Of a stretch of DNA of 64,000 bases, positions 37,156 to 46,560 are shown one piece after another; the first letter of the stretch is position 1; every line of letters begins with the position of its first letter. The translations under genes were made by a program, and so were the position numbers. Below the pieces are notes generated by a model. That model was not told where the DNA came from, did not search any database, and saw only the letters and a list, made by a program, of their open reading frames with translations. The DNA is taken from positions 1,455,353 through 1,519,352 of the forward strand of contig CAVUMR010000003.1 of the NCBI GenBank assembly GCA_963742715.1, given 5' to 3'. Source of the stretch: CAVUMR01 sp963742715. GTDB lineage: Bacteria; Actinomycetota; Actinomycetes; Mycobacteriales; Micromonosporaceae.

Positions 37156-37297
37156 CGACCGCGTTCCTCCCCGAGAAAAGCATTGCCCGGGGGGTCCGGC
37201 TTTCGCCGAACCGATCCCGGGCTTACCCGTCGAGAATAAGCGGGGACGCGACCGACTTCAACGCGGGCGAACTGAGATCGCCCGTACGTGCAGCGGT

Positions 37298-38137
37298 TCA
37301 GCCTCGCTTGCGCGCGGTGAACAGCAGGTACTCCCAGTCCAGCACGATGCTGCCGGTGCCCCGGTCGTACCGCTCGGCCAGGTTCGCCAGGTCGGCGTCC
37401 AGCGCGGCCACCCGATTCGGCTCGTCGGCGATCGCCTTGTACGCCGCGATCGTCGGCCCGTAATGCGACTTGAAGTAGTCCCGGAAGTCGGCGGGACGGT
37501 CGAAGTGATCGACCGTGACGGTCTGCCGGTGCGCGACCACCTCGGTGATCCGGTCGCCGAACAGGGCGGCGAGGTGCTCCTCACTGCCCCACAACGGCGG
37601 CGGCTGCGCGCCGGGCGGAGGCGGCGGGACGTACGACTTCATGGTGGCGAACAGCTGGCCGATGAAGCCCTGCGGCGTCCAACTGGCCAGCCCGATCCGG
37701 CCGCCCGGCCGGCAGACCCTCAGCAGTTCGTCGGCGCTGACCTGGTGGTGCGGGGCGAACATGACGCCCAGGCAGGACAACACCACGTCGAACTCGCCGT
37801 CGGAATATGGCAGCGCCTCGGCGTCGGCCTCCTGCCAGTCGAGGTGTACGCCGTGCCGCGCCGCGGCCGCCTGTCCGGCGGCGAACAGCTCGGGAGTCAG
37901 GTCGCTGGCCACCACCTGTGCCCCGGCCAGCGCGGCCGGGATGCTCGCGTTGCCGGATCCCGCCGCGACGTCCAGCACCCGGTGGCCGGGGCCCACCCCG
38001 CATGCCTCGACCAGGGCGGTGCCCAGCGGCGATACGAGTTCGGCGGCAACCCGCGGGTAGTCGCCGGAGGCCCAGATGGCCCGGTGCTTCGCCTTCAGCG
38101 CCCGGTCCGCCTCGGTGATGTCGGTCTGTACTGTCAT
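37298..38137 (-). CDS. SAM-dependent class I methyltransferase
   Basis: A 279-residue methyltransferase of the Methyltransf_11/UbiE-like type. SAM motif I is VLDVAAGSGNASIPAA, followed by VVASDLTPEL, and motif IV surrounds FDVVLSCLGVMFAPHH. The substrate is unknown. GGAG precedes the ATG at 38137. It is divergent from an HxlR-type regulator gene, so the regulator probably controls this gene through the 186-base shared intergenic region. Confidence 0.88.
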   Translation of the reverse strand: MTVQTDITEADRALKAKHRAIWASGDYPRVAAELVSPLGTALVEACGVGPGHRVLDVAAGSGNASIPAALAGAQVVASDLTPELFAAGQAAAARHGVHLDWQEADAEALPYSDGEFDVVLSCLGVMFAPHHQVSADELLRVCRPGGRIGLASWTPQGFIGQLFATMKSYVPPPPPGAQPPPLWGSEEHLAALFGDRITEVVAHRQTVTVDHFDRPADFRDYFKSHYGPTIAAYKAIADEPNRVAALDADLANLAERYDRGTGSIVLDWEYLLFTARKRG

Positions 38138-38323
38138 CGTCAGCTCCGTCGTAGTTTCCGCCGGACCGTTTACCGGCCCTGGCCTGCACAAACGACGCTA
38201 CGAACCAGCGGGGCGGCTACCTAGTGCACGATCTGTACCGCCGCCCGGTACGAAACGGACGAGTGCGGCATCCAGCGGTGCCAATCCGGCTCGACCCGGC
38301 GCGGGCGCACCTACGCTCAGGCG

Positions 38324-39022
38324 ATGGGTATCTCGTATCACCAGTTCTGTCCGGTCGCGAAAGCCATGGAGCTGCTGGACGAACGGTGGACCATGCTGGT
38401 CATCCGGGAGCTGGTCAGTGGCTCCGAACGCTTCAACGACCTGCGCCGGGGCGTACCGCGGATGTCCCCGACCCTGCTGTCCCGGCGGCTGCAACAACTG
38501 GTCCGGGCCGGCATCGTGGAGCGGCGTACCGACGGCACCGACGTGCGGTACGTGCTCACCGAGGCCGGCGAGGAGCTGCGGCCGGTGGTCGTGGCCCTCG
38601 GTACCTGGGGGATCCGCTGGATCGGCGAGCTCGGTGACGCCGATCTGGACCCGAAACTGCTGCTGTGGGACATGCACCGCAACGTGGACGCGACCGCGGT
38701 CCCGGCCGGCCGTACGGTCGTCCAGTTCCGGTTCCCGGACGCGCCCCGGGAGGCGCGGGACTGGTGGCTGGTGCTCACCCGGGACGACGCCGACGTGTGC
38801 GACGTGGATCCCGGCTTCGGGGTGGCGGTCACGGTCACCGCGAACCTGCGCAGCCTGGTGCGGGTGTGGCGCGGCGACCTGACCTGGTCGGGGGCGCTAC
38901 GGGCCGGCGACATCGAGGTGCAGGGTCCGGAGGCGCTGCGCCGGGCGGTACCGGCGTGGTTCACCCTCTCCGGGTTCGCCGAGGTGCCGCGGCCGGCCGC
39001 GCGAGCCGGCACCGCCGGCTGA
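38324..39022 (+). CDS. HxlR-family transcriptional regulator with C-terminal SCP2-like domain
   Basis: 232 residues. Residues 1-100 are an HxlR winged helix (FCPVAKAMELLDERWTMLVI and PRMSPTLLSRRLQQLVRAGI). About 120 extra residues follow, which resemble an SCP2-like lipid-binding domain and end with ALRRAVPAWFTLSGFA. Typical HxlR proteins stop near 110 residues; this longer form may sense a hydrophobic ligand. It is divergent from the methyltransferase gene. Confidence 0.87.
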   Translation: MGISYHQFCPVAKAMELLDERWTMLVIRELVSGSERFNDLRRGVPRMSPTLLSRRLQQLVRAGIVERRTDGTDVRYVLTEAGEELRPVVVALGTWGIRWIGELGDADLDPKLLLWDMHRNVDATAVPAGRTVVQFRFPDAPREARDWWLVLTRDDADVCDVDPGFGVAVTVTANLRSLVRVWRGDLTWSGALRAGDIEVQGPEALRRAVPAWFTLSGFAEVPRPAARAGTAG

Positions 39023-39049
39023 TAAAGCCGGCCGCGCCGGCGAGCAGCG

Positions 39050-40339
39050 TCAGCTCAGCAGGTCGCGGCGTACGACGTTCTGGTCGCGGCCGGGTCCCAC
39101 GCCCACCACGCTCACCGGCGCACCGCAGAGTTCCTCGAGCCGCTGGATGTACGTCTGCGCGTTCTTCGGCAGTTCCTCGAACCGCCGGCACTCGGTGAGC
39201 TCCTCCCACCAGCCGTCCAGGAACTCGTAGATCGGCGCGGCGTGGTGGAACGCGGTCTGCGTCATCGGCATCTCGTCCACGCGCTCGCCGTCGATCGAGT
39301 AGCCGACGCACACGGGGATCCGCTCCAGCCCGGACAGTACGTCGAGCTTGGTGATGACCAGGTCGGTGATGCCGTTGACCCGTACCGAGTACCGCCCGAC
39401 CACCGCGTCGAACCAGCCGCACCGGCGCTCCCGGCCGGTGGTGGTGCCGTACTCCTGGCCGACCTTGCGCAGGTGGTCGCCGTTCTCGTCGTTCAGCTCG
39501 GTCGGGAACGGGCCGGAGCCGACCCGGGTGGTGTACGCCTTGATGATCCCGATCACGCGACTGATCCGGGTCGGCGGGATGCCGGAGCCGACGCAGGCAC
39601 CGCCGGCGGTCGGGTTGGACGAGGTGACGAACGGATAGGTGCCGTGATCGAGATCGAGCATGGTCGCCTGGGCACCTTCGAGCAGTACCGTCTCGCCTGC
39701 TTCCAGCGCCTTCGCCAGCGCCAGCCGGGTGTCGGCGATGTACGGCTTGATCCGCTCGGCGTGGGCGAGGTACTCCTCGGTCACGGCGGCCTCGTCGATC
39801 GCCTTCCGGTTGTACACCTTCACCAGGGTCTGGTTTTTCTCCCGGAGGACCAGCTCCAGTTTGGCCCGCATGATGCCGGGGTCGAGCAGGTCGGCGACCC
39901 GGATGCCGGTACGTCCCACCTTGTCGCCGTAGGCGGGGCCGATGCCGCGGCCGGTGGTGCCGATCCGGGCCTTGCCGAGGTACCGCTCGACCACCCGGTC
40001 CAGCGCCCGGTGGTGCGGCATGATCAGGTGCGCGTCGGCGGAGATGAGCAGCCGGGACGTGTCGACTCCCCGCTCGGCCAGCCGGTCCAGCTCCTCGATC
40101 AGCACCCGGGGGTCGATCACCACGCCGTTGCCGATCACCGGTACACAACCCGGCGTGATCACCCCGGACGGCAGCAGGTGCAGCGCGAACGTCTCGCCGT
40201 CGGGCGTCACGATGGTGTGCCCGGCGTTGTTCCCGCCCTGGTAGCGCACCACGTAGCCGACGCGTTCACCGAGCAGGTCGGTGACCTTGCCCTTGCCCTC
40301 GTCTCCCCACTGGGCGCCGACGAGCACGATCGCTGGCAT
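39050..40339 (-). CDS. purA: Adenylosuccinate synthetase
   Basis: A 429-residue GTP-dependent enzyme that joins IMP and aspartate on the way to AMP. The N-terminal GAQWGDEGKGKVTD loop, the GGNNAGHT motif and the KTTGRGIGPAY-like segment (here GTTGRGIGPAYGDK) are all present. GGAG precedes the ATG at 40339; a longer upstream reading is not conserved. It converges on the HxlR gene with only 27 bases between stops. Confidence 0.97.
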   Translation of the reverse strand: MPAIVLVGAQWGDEGKGKVTDLLGERVGYVVRYQGGNNAGHTIVTPDGETFALHLLPSGVITPGCVPVIGNGVVIDPRVLIEELDRLAERGVDTSRLLISADAHLIMPHHRALDRVVERYLGKARIGTTGRGIGPAYGDKVGRTGIRVADLLDPGIMRAKLELVLREKNQTLVKVYNRKAIDEAAVTEEYLAHAERIKPYIADTRLALAKALEAGETVLLEGAQATMLDLDHGTYPFVTSSNPTAGGACVGSGIPPTRISRVIGIIKAYTTRVGSGPFPTELNDENGDHLRKVGQEYGTTTGRERRCGWFDAVVGRYSVRVNGITDLVITKLDVLSGLERIPVCVGYSIDGERVDEMPMTQTAFHHAAPIYEFLDGWWEELTECRRFEELPKNAQTYIQRLEELCGAPVSVVGVGPGRDQNVVRRDLLS

Positions 40340-40512
40340 GTGAACTCCGTATCGCGGACGGGCGCCTGGCACCGTCGCCATGCTGGGGCTGATGATCAGC
40401 GGAACTGGCCGCAGCGGCCGCCGCACCGGGTGGCACCGCCCCGACCGGGGCGCGCCATCGGCAAGGGTACGCGGCGCGTACGGTTCTCCGCGGAACTGAT
40501 GGTCGGCCAGCC

Positions 40513-41433
40513 GTGGAGCCTGTGGTGGACGTCATCCTGCTCAGCCTGATGGACGGCGGCTGCGGAGCCGCATCGTCACCGCGGGTGCCGGTGCTCGCGT
40601 GCCGGGACGCGCTGCGGGCGGCCGGCGCGTCGGCCGAGACCGTCGAGGCGACCGCCGACGCGGACATCGACGCGGTGGTCGAGCGGCTCGCGGCCGCCGC
40701 CGACGGCGTCGTCGACCCGACCGTGCCCCGGCTGGTCGTCGCGGCGAGCGGCGACGGGGAGTTGCGCGCCGTGCTGCGCCGGCTGGTCCGGCGGTACGCG
40801 CCCGCGCCCAGCCAACGCCCGGCAGACCTGCCGCCGGCTCGGACGATCCCCGACCTGCCACCGGTCGGGGTGCTACCGCTCGACCCGATCGGCACGCCCT
40901 CTACCAGCGCGGATGATCTCGCCGGACGACTCGGCCTGCCGCGCGATCCGGCCGCGGTGGCCGCCGCGGTGCTCGGTGGCCGGACCCGGCGGCTCGACCT
41001 GCTCCGTACCGACGCCGGCTCGGTGACGCTGCACGGCTCGCTGCTCGGGGGCGCGGACGAGGCCGGCCGGGTGGTCAGCTGGCGCGGCCGGGTGGAGGTG
41101 GACGACGCGGTGCTGTCCGACGGTACCGAGGCGCTGCTGGCCTGCGCGGTGGTCAACGGCACCGGCTATGCCGAGTTGGACGGGCTGCCGCTGGCCCCGG
41201 CCGCAGACCCCGCCGACGGCGCCGTCGACGTCGCGGTGGCGTTGCCGGGGTACCGCCGGGGAGTGCTCGGTCGGCGCCGGACCCGGATCGAGGTACGCCG
41301 GGCCAGTGGTCGCGCCGTTGCGGTCACCCCTCACGATGACGACGTGCCGTACCTCGACGATGGCGTGGTCGCGACACTGTCCCGCAAGCGCACCTGGTGG
41401 ATAGAAGCGGGTGCGTGGGCGGTGTACATCTGA
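40513..41433 (+). CDS. Diacylglycerol kinase-like protein
   Basis: A 306-residue protein. The N-terminal half has a degraded DAGK catalytic fold (VPRLVVAASGDGELRAVLRR corresponds to the GGDGT region). The C-terminal half contains ALLACAVVNGTGYAELDGLPL, reminiscent of the lipid kinase beta domain. I recall lipid-kinase-like genes beside purA in other actinomycetes. The GGDGT loop reads SGDGE here, so kinase activity is uncertain. GTG at 40513 is taken as the start; GTG codons at 40522 and 40525 are alternatives. Divergent from purA. Confidence 0.65.
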   Translation: MEPVVDVILLSLMDGGCGAASSPRVPVLACRDALRAAGASAETVEATADADIDAVVERLAAAADGVVDPTVPRLVVAASGDGELRAVLRRLVRRYAPAPSQRPADLPPARTIPDLPPVGVLPLDPIGTPSTSADDLAGRLGLPRDPAAVAAAVLGGRTRRLDLLRTDAGSVTLHGSLLGGADEAGRVVSWRGRVEVDDAVLSDGTEALLACAVVNGTGYAELDGLPLAPAADPADGAVDVAVALPGYRRGVLGRRRTRIEVRRASGRAVAVTPHDDDVPYLDDGVVATLSRKRTWWIEAGAWAVYI

Positions 41434-41532
41434 TTACCGTGTGGGAGGCTTCAGCGGTTGCCGCCCACATGTCGGACAATCGGCGGAGTACCCCGTGGCA
41501 CGGGGTTGAGGAGAGGACGACAGGGGGTAACG

Positions 41533-43374
41533 GTGGAGGAGTCCCGCACCAACCCGCAGCCGACCGACCCGCAGGCGTCAGCGCCTGACGAGCCGACCGG
41601 TCAGGCCGGTGCGGCCAGCGGTCCCGGCGACGGCGAGTCGTACGACGAGCCGATGTGGCCGCCGATCGACGAGATCTCGTCCACCCGTCCGGCGGCACCA
41701 CCGCCGGCCGACGCGTGGTCGGCGTTCCCGGCGACTCCCGGCCCGGCGTACACCCCGGTTCCCGGCGGCCAGGCCGGTGCCGCTGCGACCACGCCGAGTC
41801 ATCCGGCGCCAGCGCCGGCACCCGACCCCGCCCCGACCTCCGCCGCCGCACCCACGTCGGGCGCGGCCTACGCGGCCCAGACGGCCGGTGCGGCTCACGC
41901 GGCGCCCACCTCCGGCGCGGCCTACGCGGCCCAGACGGCCGGTGCGGCTCACGCGGCGCCCACCTCCGGCGCGGCCTACGCGGCCCAGACGGCCGGTGCG
42001 GCTCACGCGGCGCCCACCCCGGGCACGGCCTACGCGGCGCCGACGTCGGGCGCGGCCTATGCGGCGCCGAGCGCGCCGGGCCACCCCGGCAACGGGTACC
42101 AGCAGGCCGGCGCGGCATGGCCGCAGCAACCGCCGCAGCAACCGCAACAGCAGCCCCAGGCCGGCTACGGCTCCTCGTACTGGCCGGATCACGCGCCACC
42201 GTCGAGCGCGCCACCGGCCAGCGCCCCACCATCGGGACAGCAGCCGGATCCGACCGGCTGGGTCACCGCGCAACCGGCCGATCCGGCCGCCGGCCAGCCG
42301 GTACCACCCCCGGGCGGCTGGTACGGCCAGCAGGCCGAGGCCGCGGGACAGCCACCGGCCGGCGGCCAGTACAGCGCCTACCCGGGCGGTACGCCGGGCT
42401 ACGGCACCGAGCCGTTCCCGCAGGAGTTCCCGCCCCAGCACACCTCGCCGACAGCCGACGAGTTCGCCAAGCGCCGGGCGGTACGACCGAGCGACCCGAT
42501 CGCCACGCAGGGCGTACGCGCCGCGGTCCGCCGCGGCTCGATGGGCCTGCTCCGGCTCGGCCCCGGCCGCAAGGAGCAGGAGCAGCGGCGCGGGGTCGAG
42601 ATGGTACGGCGCAACTTCGGTGGCCTGCGCCAGGTCACCGTGGTCAACCCCAAGGGCGGTGCCGGCAAGACCGTCGCGGTGCTCAACCTGGCCATGACCT
42701 TCGGCCAGAAGCGCGGCGGGTACGTGCTGGCCTGGGACAACAACGAGACCCAGGGCACCCTCGGGATGCGCGCGAGCCAGGACTTCCACATCCGTACCGT
42801 CCGGGATCTGCTCCGCGATCTCGACCACTTCCGCGGCCCGACCGGCCGGGTCGGCGACCTGTCCCAGTACGTGCGGGCGCAGGGCGAGGCGATGTTCGAC
42901 GTGCTCGCCTCGGACGAGTCGGCGACCGCGGGCGAGATGCTCACCTCGAACGCCTTCCGAGACATCCGGGAAGTCGTCAGCCGGTTCTACAAGTTGATCG
43001 TGGTCGACACCGGGAACAACGTACGGGCGGCCAACTGGCAGGCCGCGATCGACGCCACCGATCAGCTCGTGGTCACCATGTCGGCCCGGAACGACTCGGC
43101 CGAAACCGCCGCCCGGATGCTCGACCATCTCGAGCAGACCGGCCGGCACGACCTGGTACGCCGGGCCGTGACCGTGGTGTCGATGCCGGCACACCGCAAG
43201 GATCTGGACCTGCCGGCGGTACAACGGCACTTCTCGGCCCGGACCCGGGCGGTACTGCTCGCGCCGTACGAGAAGCTGCTCGATTCGGGTGAGCCGATCC
43301 GGTACCACGGCCTGAGCCAGGCCAACCGCGACGCCTGGTTGAAGATCGCCGCGGCGGTGGCCGAAGGGTTGTAG
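41533..43374 (+). CDS. ParA/MinD-like ATPase with long Pro/Ala-rich N-terminus
   Basis: 613 residues. Residues 1-340 are a low-complexity region rich in Pro, Ala, Gly and Gln, including three copies of an 18-residue unit (GAAYAAQTAGAAHAAPTS). The C-terminal ATPase has the deviant Walker A KGGAGKT near 373-380, VLAWDNNETQG and KLIVVDTGNNVRAAN. This resembles mycobacterial EspI and other actinobacterial MinD/ParA-like proteins linked to polar or secretion machinery; no type VII secretion gene is nearby. GTG at 41533 follows a GGGGG site. Confidence 0.85.
   Translation: MEESRTNPQPTDPQASAPDEPTGQAGAASGPGDGESYDEPMWPPIDEISSTRPAAPPPADAWSAFPATPGPAYTPVPGGQAGAAATTPSHPAPAPAPDPAPTSAAAPTSGAAYAAQTAGAAHAAPTSGAAYAAQTAGAAHAAPTSGAAYAAQTAGAAHAAPTPGTAYAAPTSGAAYAAPSAPGHPGNGYQQAGAAWPQQPPQQPQQQPQAGYGSSYWPDHAPPSSAPPASAPPSGQQPDPTGWVTAQPADPAAGQPVPPPGGWYGQQAEAAGQPPAGGQYSAYPGGTPGYGTEPFPQEFPPQHTSPTADEFAKRRAVRPSDPIATQGVRAAVRRGSMGLLRLGPGRKEQEQRRGVEMVRRNFGGLRQVTVVNPKGGAGKTVAVLNLAMTFGQKRGGYVLAWDNNETQGTLGMRASQDFHIRTVRDLLRDLDHFRGPTGRVGDLSQYVRAQGEAMFDVLASDESATAGEMLTSNAFRDIREVVSRFYKLIVVDTGNNVRAANWQAAIDATDQLVVTMSARNDSAETAARMLDHLEQTGRHDLVRRAVTVVSMPAHRKDLDLPAVQRHFSARTRAVLLAPYEKLLDSGEPIRYHGLSQANRDAWLKIAAAVAEGL
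41861..42022 (+). repeat. In-frame 54-bp tandem repeat inside the ParA-like gene
   Basis: Three near-identical 54-bp copies start at 41861, 41915 and 41969; a partial fourth, more diverged copy follows. They encode the 18-residue Ala-rich unit in frame. Confidence 0.95.
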
Positions 43375-43380
43375 CGCCGG

Positions 43381-43806
43381 TCAGCCGGTGAGCGCGTCCG
43401 CGGCGGCGGGATCGCAGTCCCGCAGCAGCTGCGCGCAGCGGGCTGCCTCGTCCGACTCGCCGATCTCGGCCGCGGCCCGACCGAGGCGGTAGACGCAGCG
43501 CAGGAAGCCACGGTTCGGTACGTGTGCCCACGGCACCGGGCCGTGGCCCTTCCAGCCGGACCGACGCAGCTGGTCGAGGCCCCGGTGGTAGCCGGTACGG
43601 GCGTACGCGTACGCCGCGACCAGGTCTCCGGCGGCGAAGGCGCGGTCGGCCATGGTCGCCCAGGCGGCGCTGTAGGTGGGGAACCGTTTCGCGCCGTCGC
43701 CCGGGACACCGGCCTCGATCGCGGCCGCGAGCACCTGCTCCGCCTCGGTGTTCTCGGGCAGCAGGGTGGCCGGCGGCTCGCCGAGCAGGTTGTGCGGGTG
43801 GCTCAT
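43381..43806 (-). CDS. DUF3151 domain-containing protein
   Basis: A 141-residue soluble helical protein of DUF3151, an actinobacterial family of unknown function often found near the aldolase gene, as here. Conserved segments are NLLGEPPATLLPE, AYAYARTGYHRGLDQLRRSG and GPVPWAHVPNRGFLRC. The ATG at 43806 is preceded by GGGAGAAG. It converges on the ParA-like gene with only six bases between stops. Confidence 0.9.
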   Translation of the reverse strand: MSHPHNLLGEPPATLLPENTEAEQVLAAAIEAGVPGDGAKRFPTYSAAWATMADRAFAAGDLVAAYAYARTGYHRGLDQLRRSGWKGHGPVPWAHVPNRGFLRCVYRLGRAAAEIGESDEAARCAQLLRDCDPAAADALTG

Positions 43807-43981
43807 CTGCGGCTTCTCCCTCGACTGGCTTCGTCGACCCTTAGACCACCGGCGATCATCGAGCATGCCGGCGGAGAACTCCAATCGGAGCCGGCGTGGC
43901 TGAGTGCCACATCACGCTGTAACGATGCGCCGCTCGGGTGCGATAACAAAAGGTCCGGAGCCTCCCCAAGGACCGGCTATC

Positions 43982-44013
43982 GTGACGGCCCGCCTGATCA
44001 GGCGGGCCGTCAC
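43982..44013. terminator. Perfect 32-bp palindrome, probable terminator of the GH25 gene
   Basis: GTGACGGCCCGCCTGA and its exact reverse complement adjoin without a spacer (centre 43997/43998). The hairpin would have a loop of four bases, TGATCA being self-complementary. It lies 3' of the lysozyme gene and 5' of the DUF3151 gene. Protein binding is an alternative. Confidence 0.6.
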
Positions 44014-44018
44014 TGTAT

Positions 44019-44106
44019 TCACTCCCGGTGGGCATTCACGCCCGGTTGGCTACTCACGCCCGGTTGACTACTCACGCCCGGTCGGCATTCACGCCCGGTT
44101 GGCCAT
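44019..44106. repeat. Tandem repeat of 17-18 bp running into the end of the GH25 gene
   Basis: TCACGCCCGG-type motifs start at 44019, 44036, 44054, 44072 and 44089, embedded in units like ACTCACGCCCGGTTGACT. The last copy encodes the final codons and stop of the lysozyme gene (Ala-Asn-Arg-Ala-stop). The array therefore looks like duplication of the 3' end of the coding sequence. Confidence 0.85.
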
Positions 44107-44895
44107 CGCGTTCAGCGCGGCCTGGTCACCGTTGAACACGCTCCGGGTGAGGTTGCAGGTCGGTACCCCGGTCACGCAGTTGTACGAGGTCCACTGCCAC
44201 ATCAACCAGCTGGTCCAGCCGGGCGGCAGCAGCGGGCTCTCCCCGTCGTAGTCCGCGATCTGCAGCGGATACCCGCCGAGTTCGGTGGTACCGCCGAGGC
44301 AGTCGGTGATGAAGTACGCGTTCGTGTAGATGATCGGCGTACGCCCGAAGGCCAGGGCGACCCGGTCGAGCCAGCCGCGGGCGTCGGCGACCGAGGCGTA
44401 CGGCGGACACCCGCCCTGCCAGTCCCACTCGAAGTCGAACACCGGCGGCAGGTCTCCCGGCCGCTTGCCGGTGTAGCCGGCGGCGCGTACCGCGGCGATG
44501 AAGTAGTCGGCCTGCGCGACGCCGGTGTTGGGATGTCTGCCCAGGTAGAAGTGGTACGGCGCGACCGCCAGCCCGGCCGCCTGGGCGGCGGCGAGATCCG
44601 AGGCGAACCACGGGTTGGTGTACTCGGTGGAGTCGGCGGGCGAGCCTTCGGTCGCCTTGATCGTGGCCAGCTCGATGCCGGCGTGCCGGGTCGCGGCCCA
44701 GTCGATCGTCGCGTTGCCCGGGTGCTGCCAGCTCGCCACGTCCAGCCCGTCGACCGGGTACGCCGCGCCAGGATCGAACGGCGCCGGATCCGCGGTGGCG
44801 CGTCCAGGGACGGCCACCGCGGCGGCGACGACCACGAACACGGCGTACAGCACCAGAACCAGAACCGGCCGCAACCGCGTTGAGCAGTCGTTCAT
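44089..44895 (-). CDS. Secreted GH25 lysozyme-like glycoside hydrolase
   Basis: 268 residues. A signal peptide of about 36 residues (LVLVLYAVFVVVAAAVAVPG core, then ATADPAP) precedes a GH25 muramidase domain. GLDVASWQHPG near residue 50 holds the first catalytic-site Asp, and PPVFDFEWDW holds the DxE pair. IIYTNAYF and WLMWQWTSY are typical later strands. It should cleave peptidoglycan outside the membrane. Four cysteines may form disulfides. It starts 46 bases after the aldolase gene stop. Confidence 0.9.
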   Translation of the reverse strand: MNDCSTRLRPVLVLVLYAVFVVVAAAVAVPGRATADPAPFDPGAAYPVDGLDVASWQHPGNATIDWAATRHAGIELATIKATEGSPADSTEYTNPWFASDLAAAQAAGLAVAPYHFYLGRHPNTGVAQADYFIAAVRAAGYTGKRPGDLPPVFDFEWDWQGGCPPYASVADARGWLDRVALAFGRTPIIYTNAYFITDCLGGTTELGGYPLQIADYDGESPLLPPGWTSWLMWQWTSYNCVTGVPTCNLTRSVFNGDQAALNAMANRA

Positions 44896-44941
44896 GCACT
44901 CAACGTAGTTGAGGCCGGTGTCCGGCCGGCGAGAAACGAAG

Positions 44942-45967
<1,026 letters not shown>

Positions 45968-46265
45968 CGATGCTCCTTGTGGTGTCTCAGCTCCTGGTGG
46001 GCACCCTCGCCGCGGGGCGGCTCTGCTCCACTGCGCGAAAGTATCCCGCACAACCAAGTCGGGGGTACCGGCATCAGAATCTGGCTACCCCGTCTCCGGC
46101 CATCGAATCAGATCCGGACTTTTGGCCCGTGCCTGCCGATCGTGTACCGGCCGGCGCCGGGCCGAAACCACCGCCGGGCGAATGTCGCCAGCCTCTGCGC
46201 GCCGGCCGACCCATGGCTACGGTGAGGACAGAACGGGCCGATCCACCGGAAGGGGCGAGGCGACG

Positions 46266-46472
46266 ATGACGCATCCGGACCAGGAGTCGCTCAGCATCGG
46301 CGACCAGTCGGTGACGCTCGATCCCGAGGCGCCGGAGGCCGACGCGGTCGAGCAGTCGACCCCGGTCGACCCGGACTACACCGACACCCAGCCATCGGTA
46401 CGCGACGACGTGAACGAGGCGGACGCGGCCGAGCAGGGTCGGATCGTCGAGTTCGACGACGACTACCGCTGA
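46266..46472 (+). CDS. Small acidic actinobacterial protein with repeated EADAxEQ motif
   Basis: A 68-residue, strongly acidic protein without a signal peptide or membrane segment. The motif PEADAVEQ recurs as NEADAAEQ, separated by DPDYTDTQPSVRDDV. Small proteins with this duplicated motif occur in many actinomycetes; function unknown. The ATG at 46266 follows GGGGCGAGGCGACG. It is divergent from the aldolase gene and converges on the flavoprotein gene. Confidence 0.7.
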   Translation: MTHPDQESLSIGDQSVTLDPEAPEADAVEQSTPVDPDYTDTQPSVRDDVNEADAAEQGRIVEFDDDYR

Positions 46473-46560
46473 TCCCGGCGCCGGGCCGGCGGCGCGGTTG
46501 ACCACCGGTGCGGGTCAAATAACGGCGCGGTCGACCAACGGCGCGCTACACCAGCGCGGC

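Noticed and set aside
43885..43981. tRNA gene in the AT-richer gap 5' of DUF3151
   Set aside because: No T-loop (GGTTCGAATCC-like) or acceptor-stem pairing was found; only short inverted repeats are present.
45968..46265. Small gene upstream of the aldolase gene on the plus strand
   Set aside because: The open frame has no conserved features and lies across the expected aldolase promoter. Only the acidic protein from 46266 is convincing.
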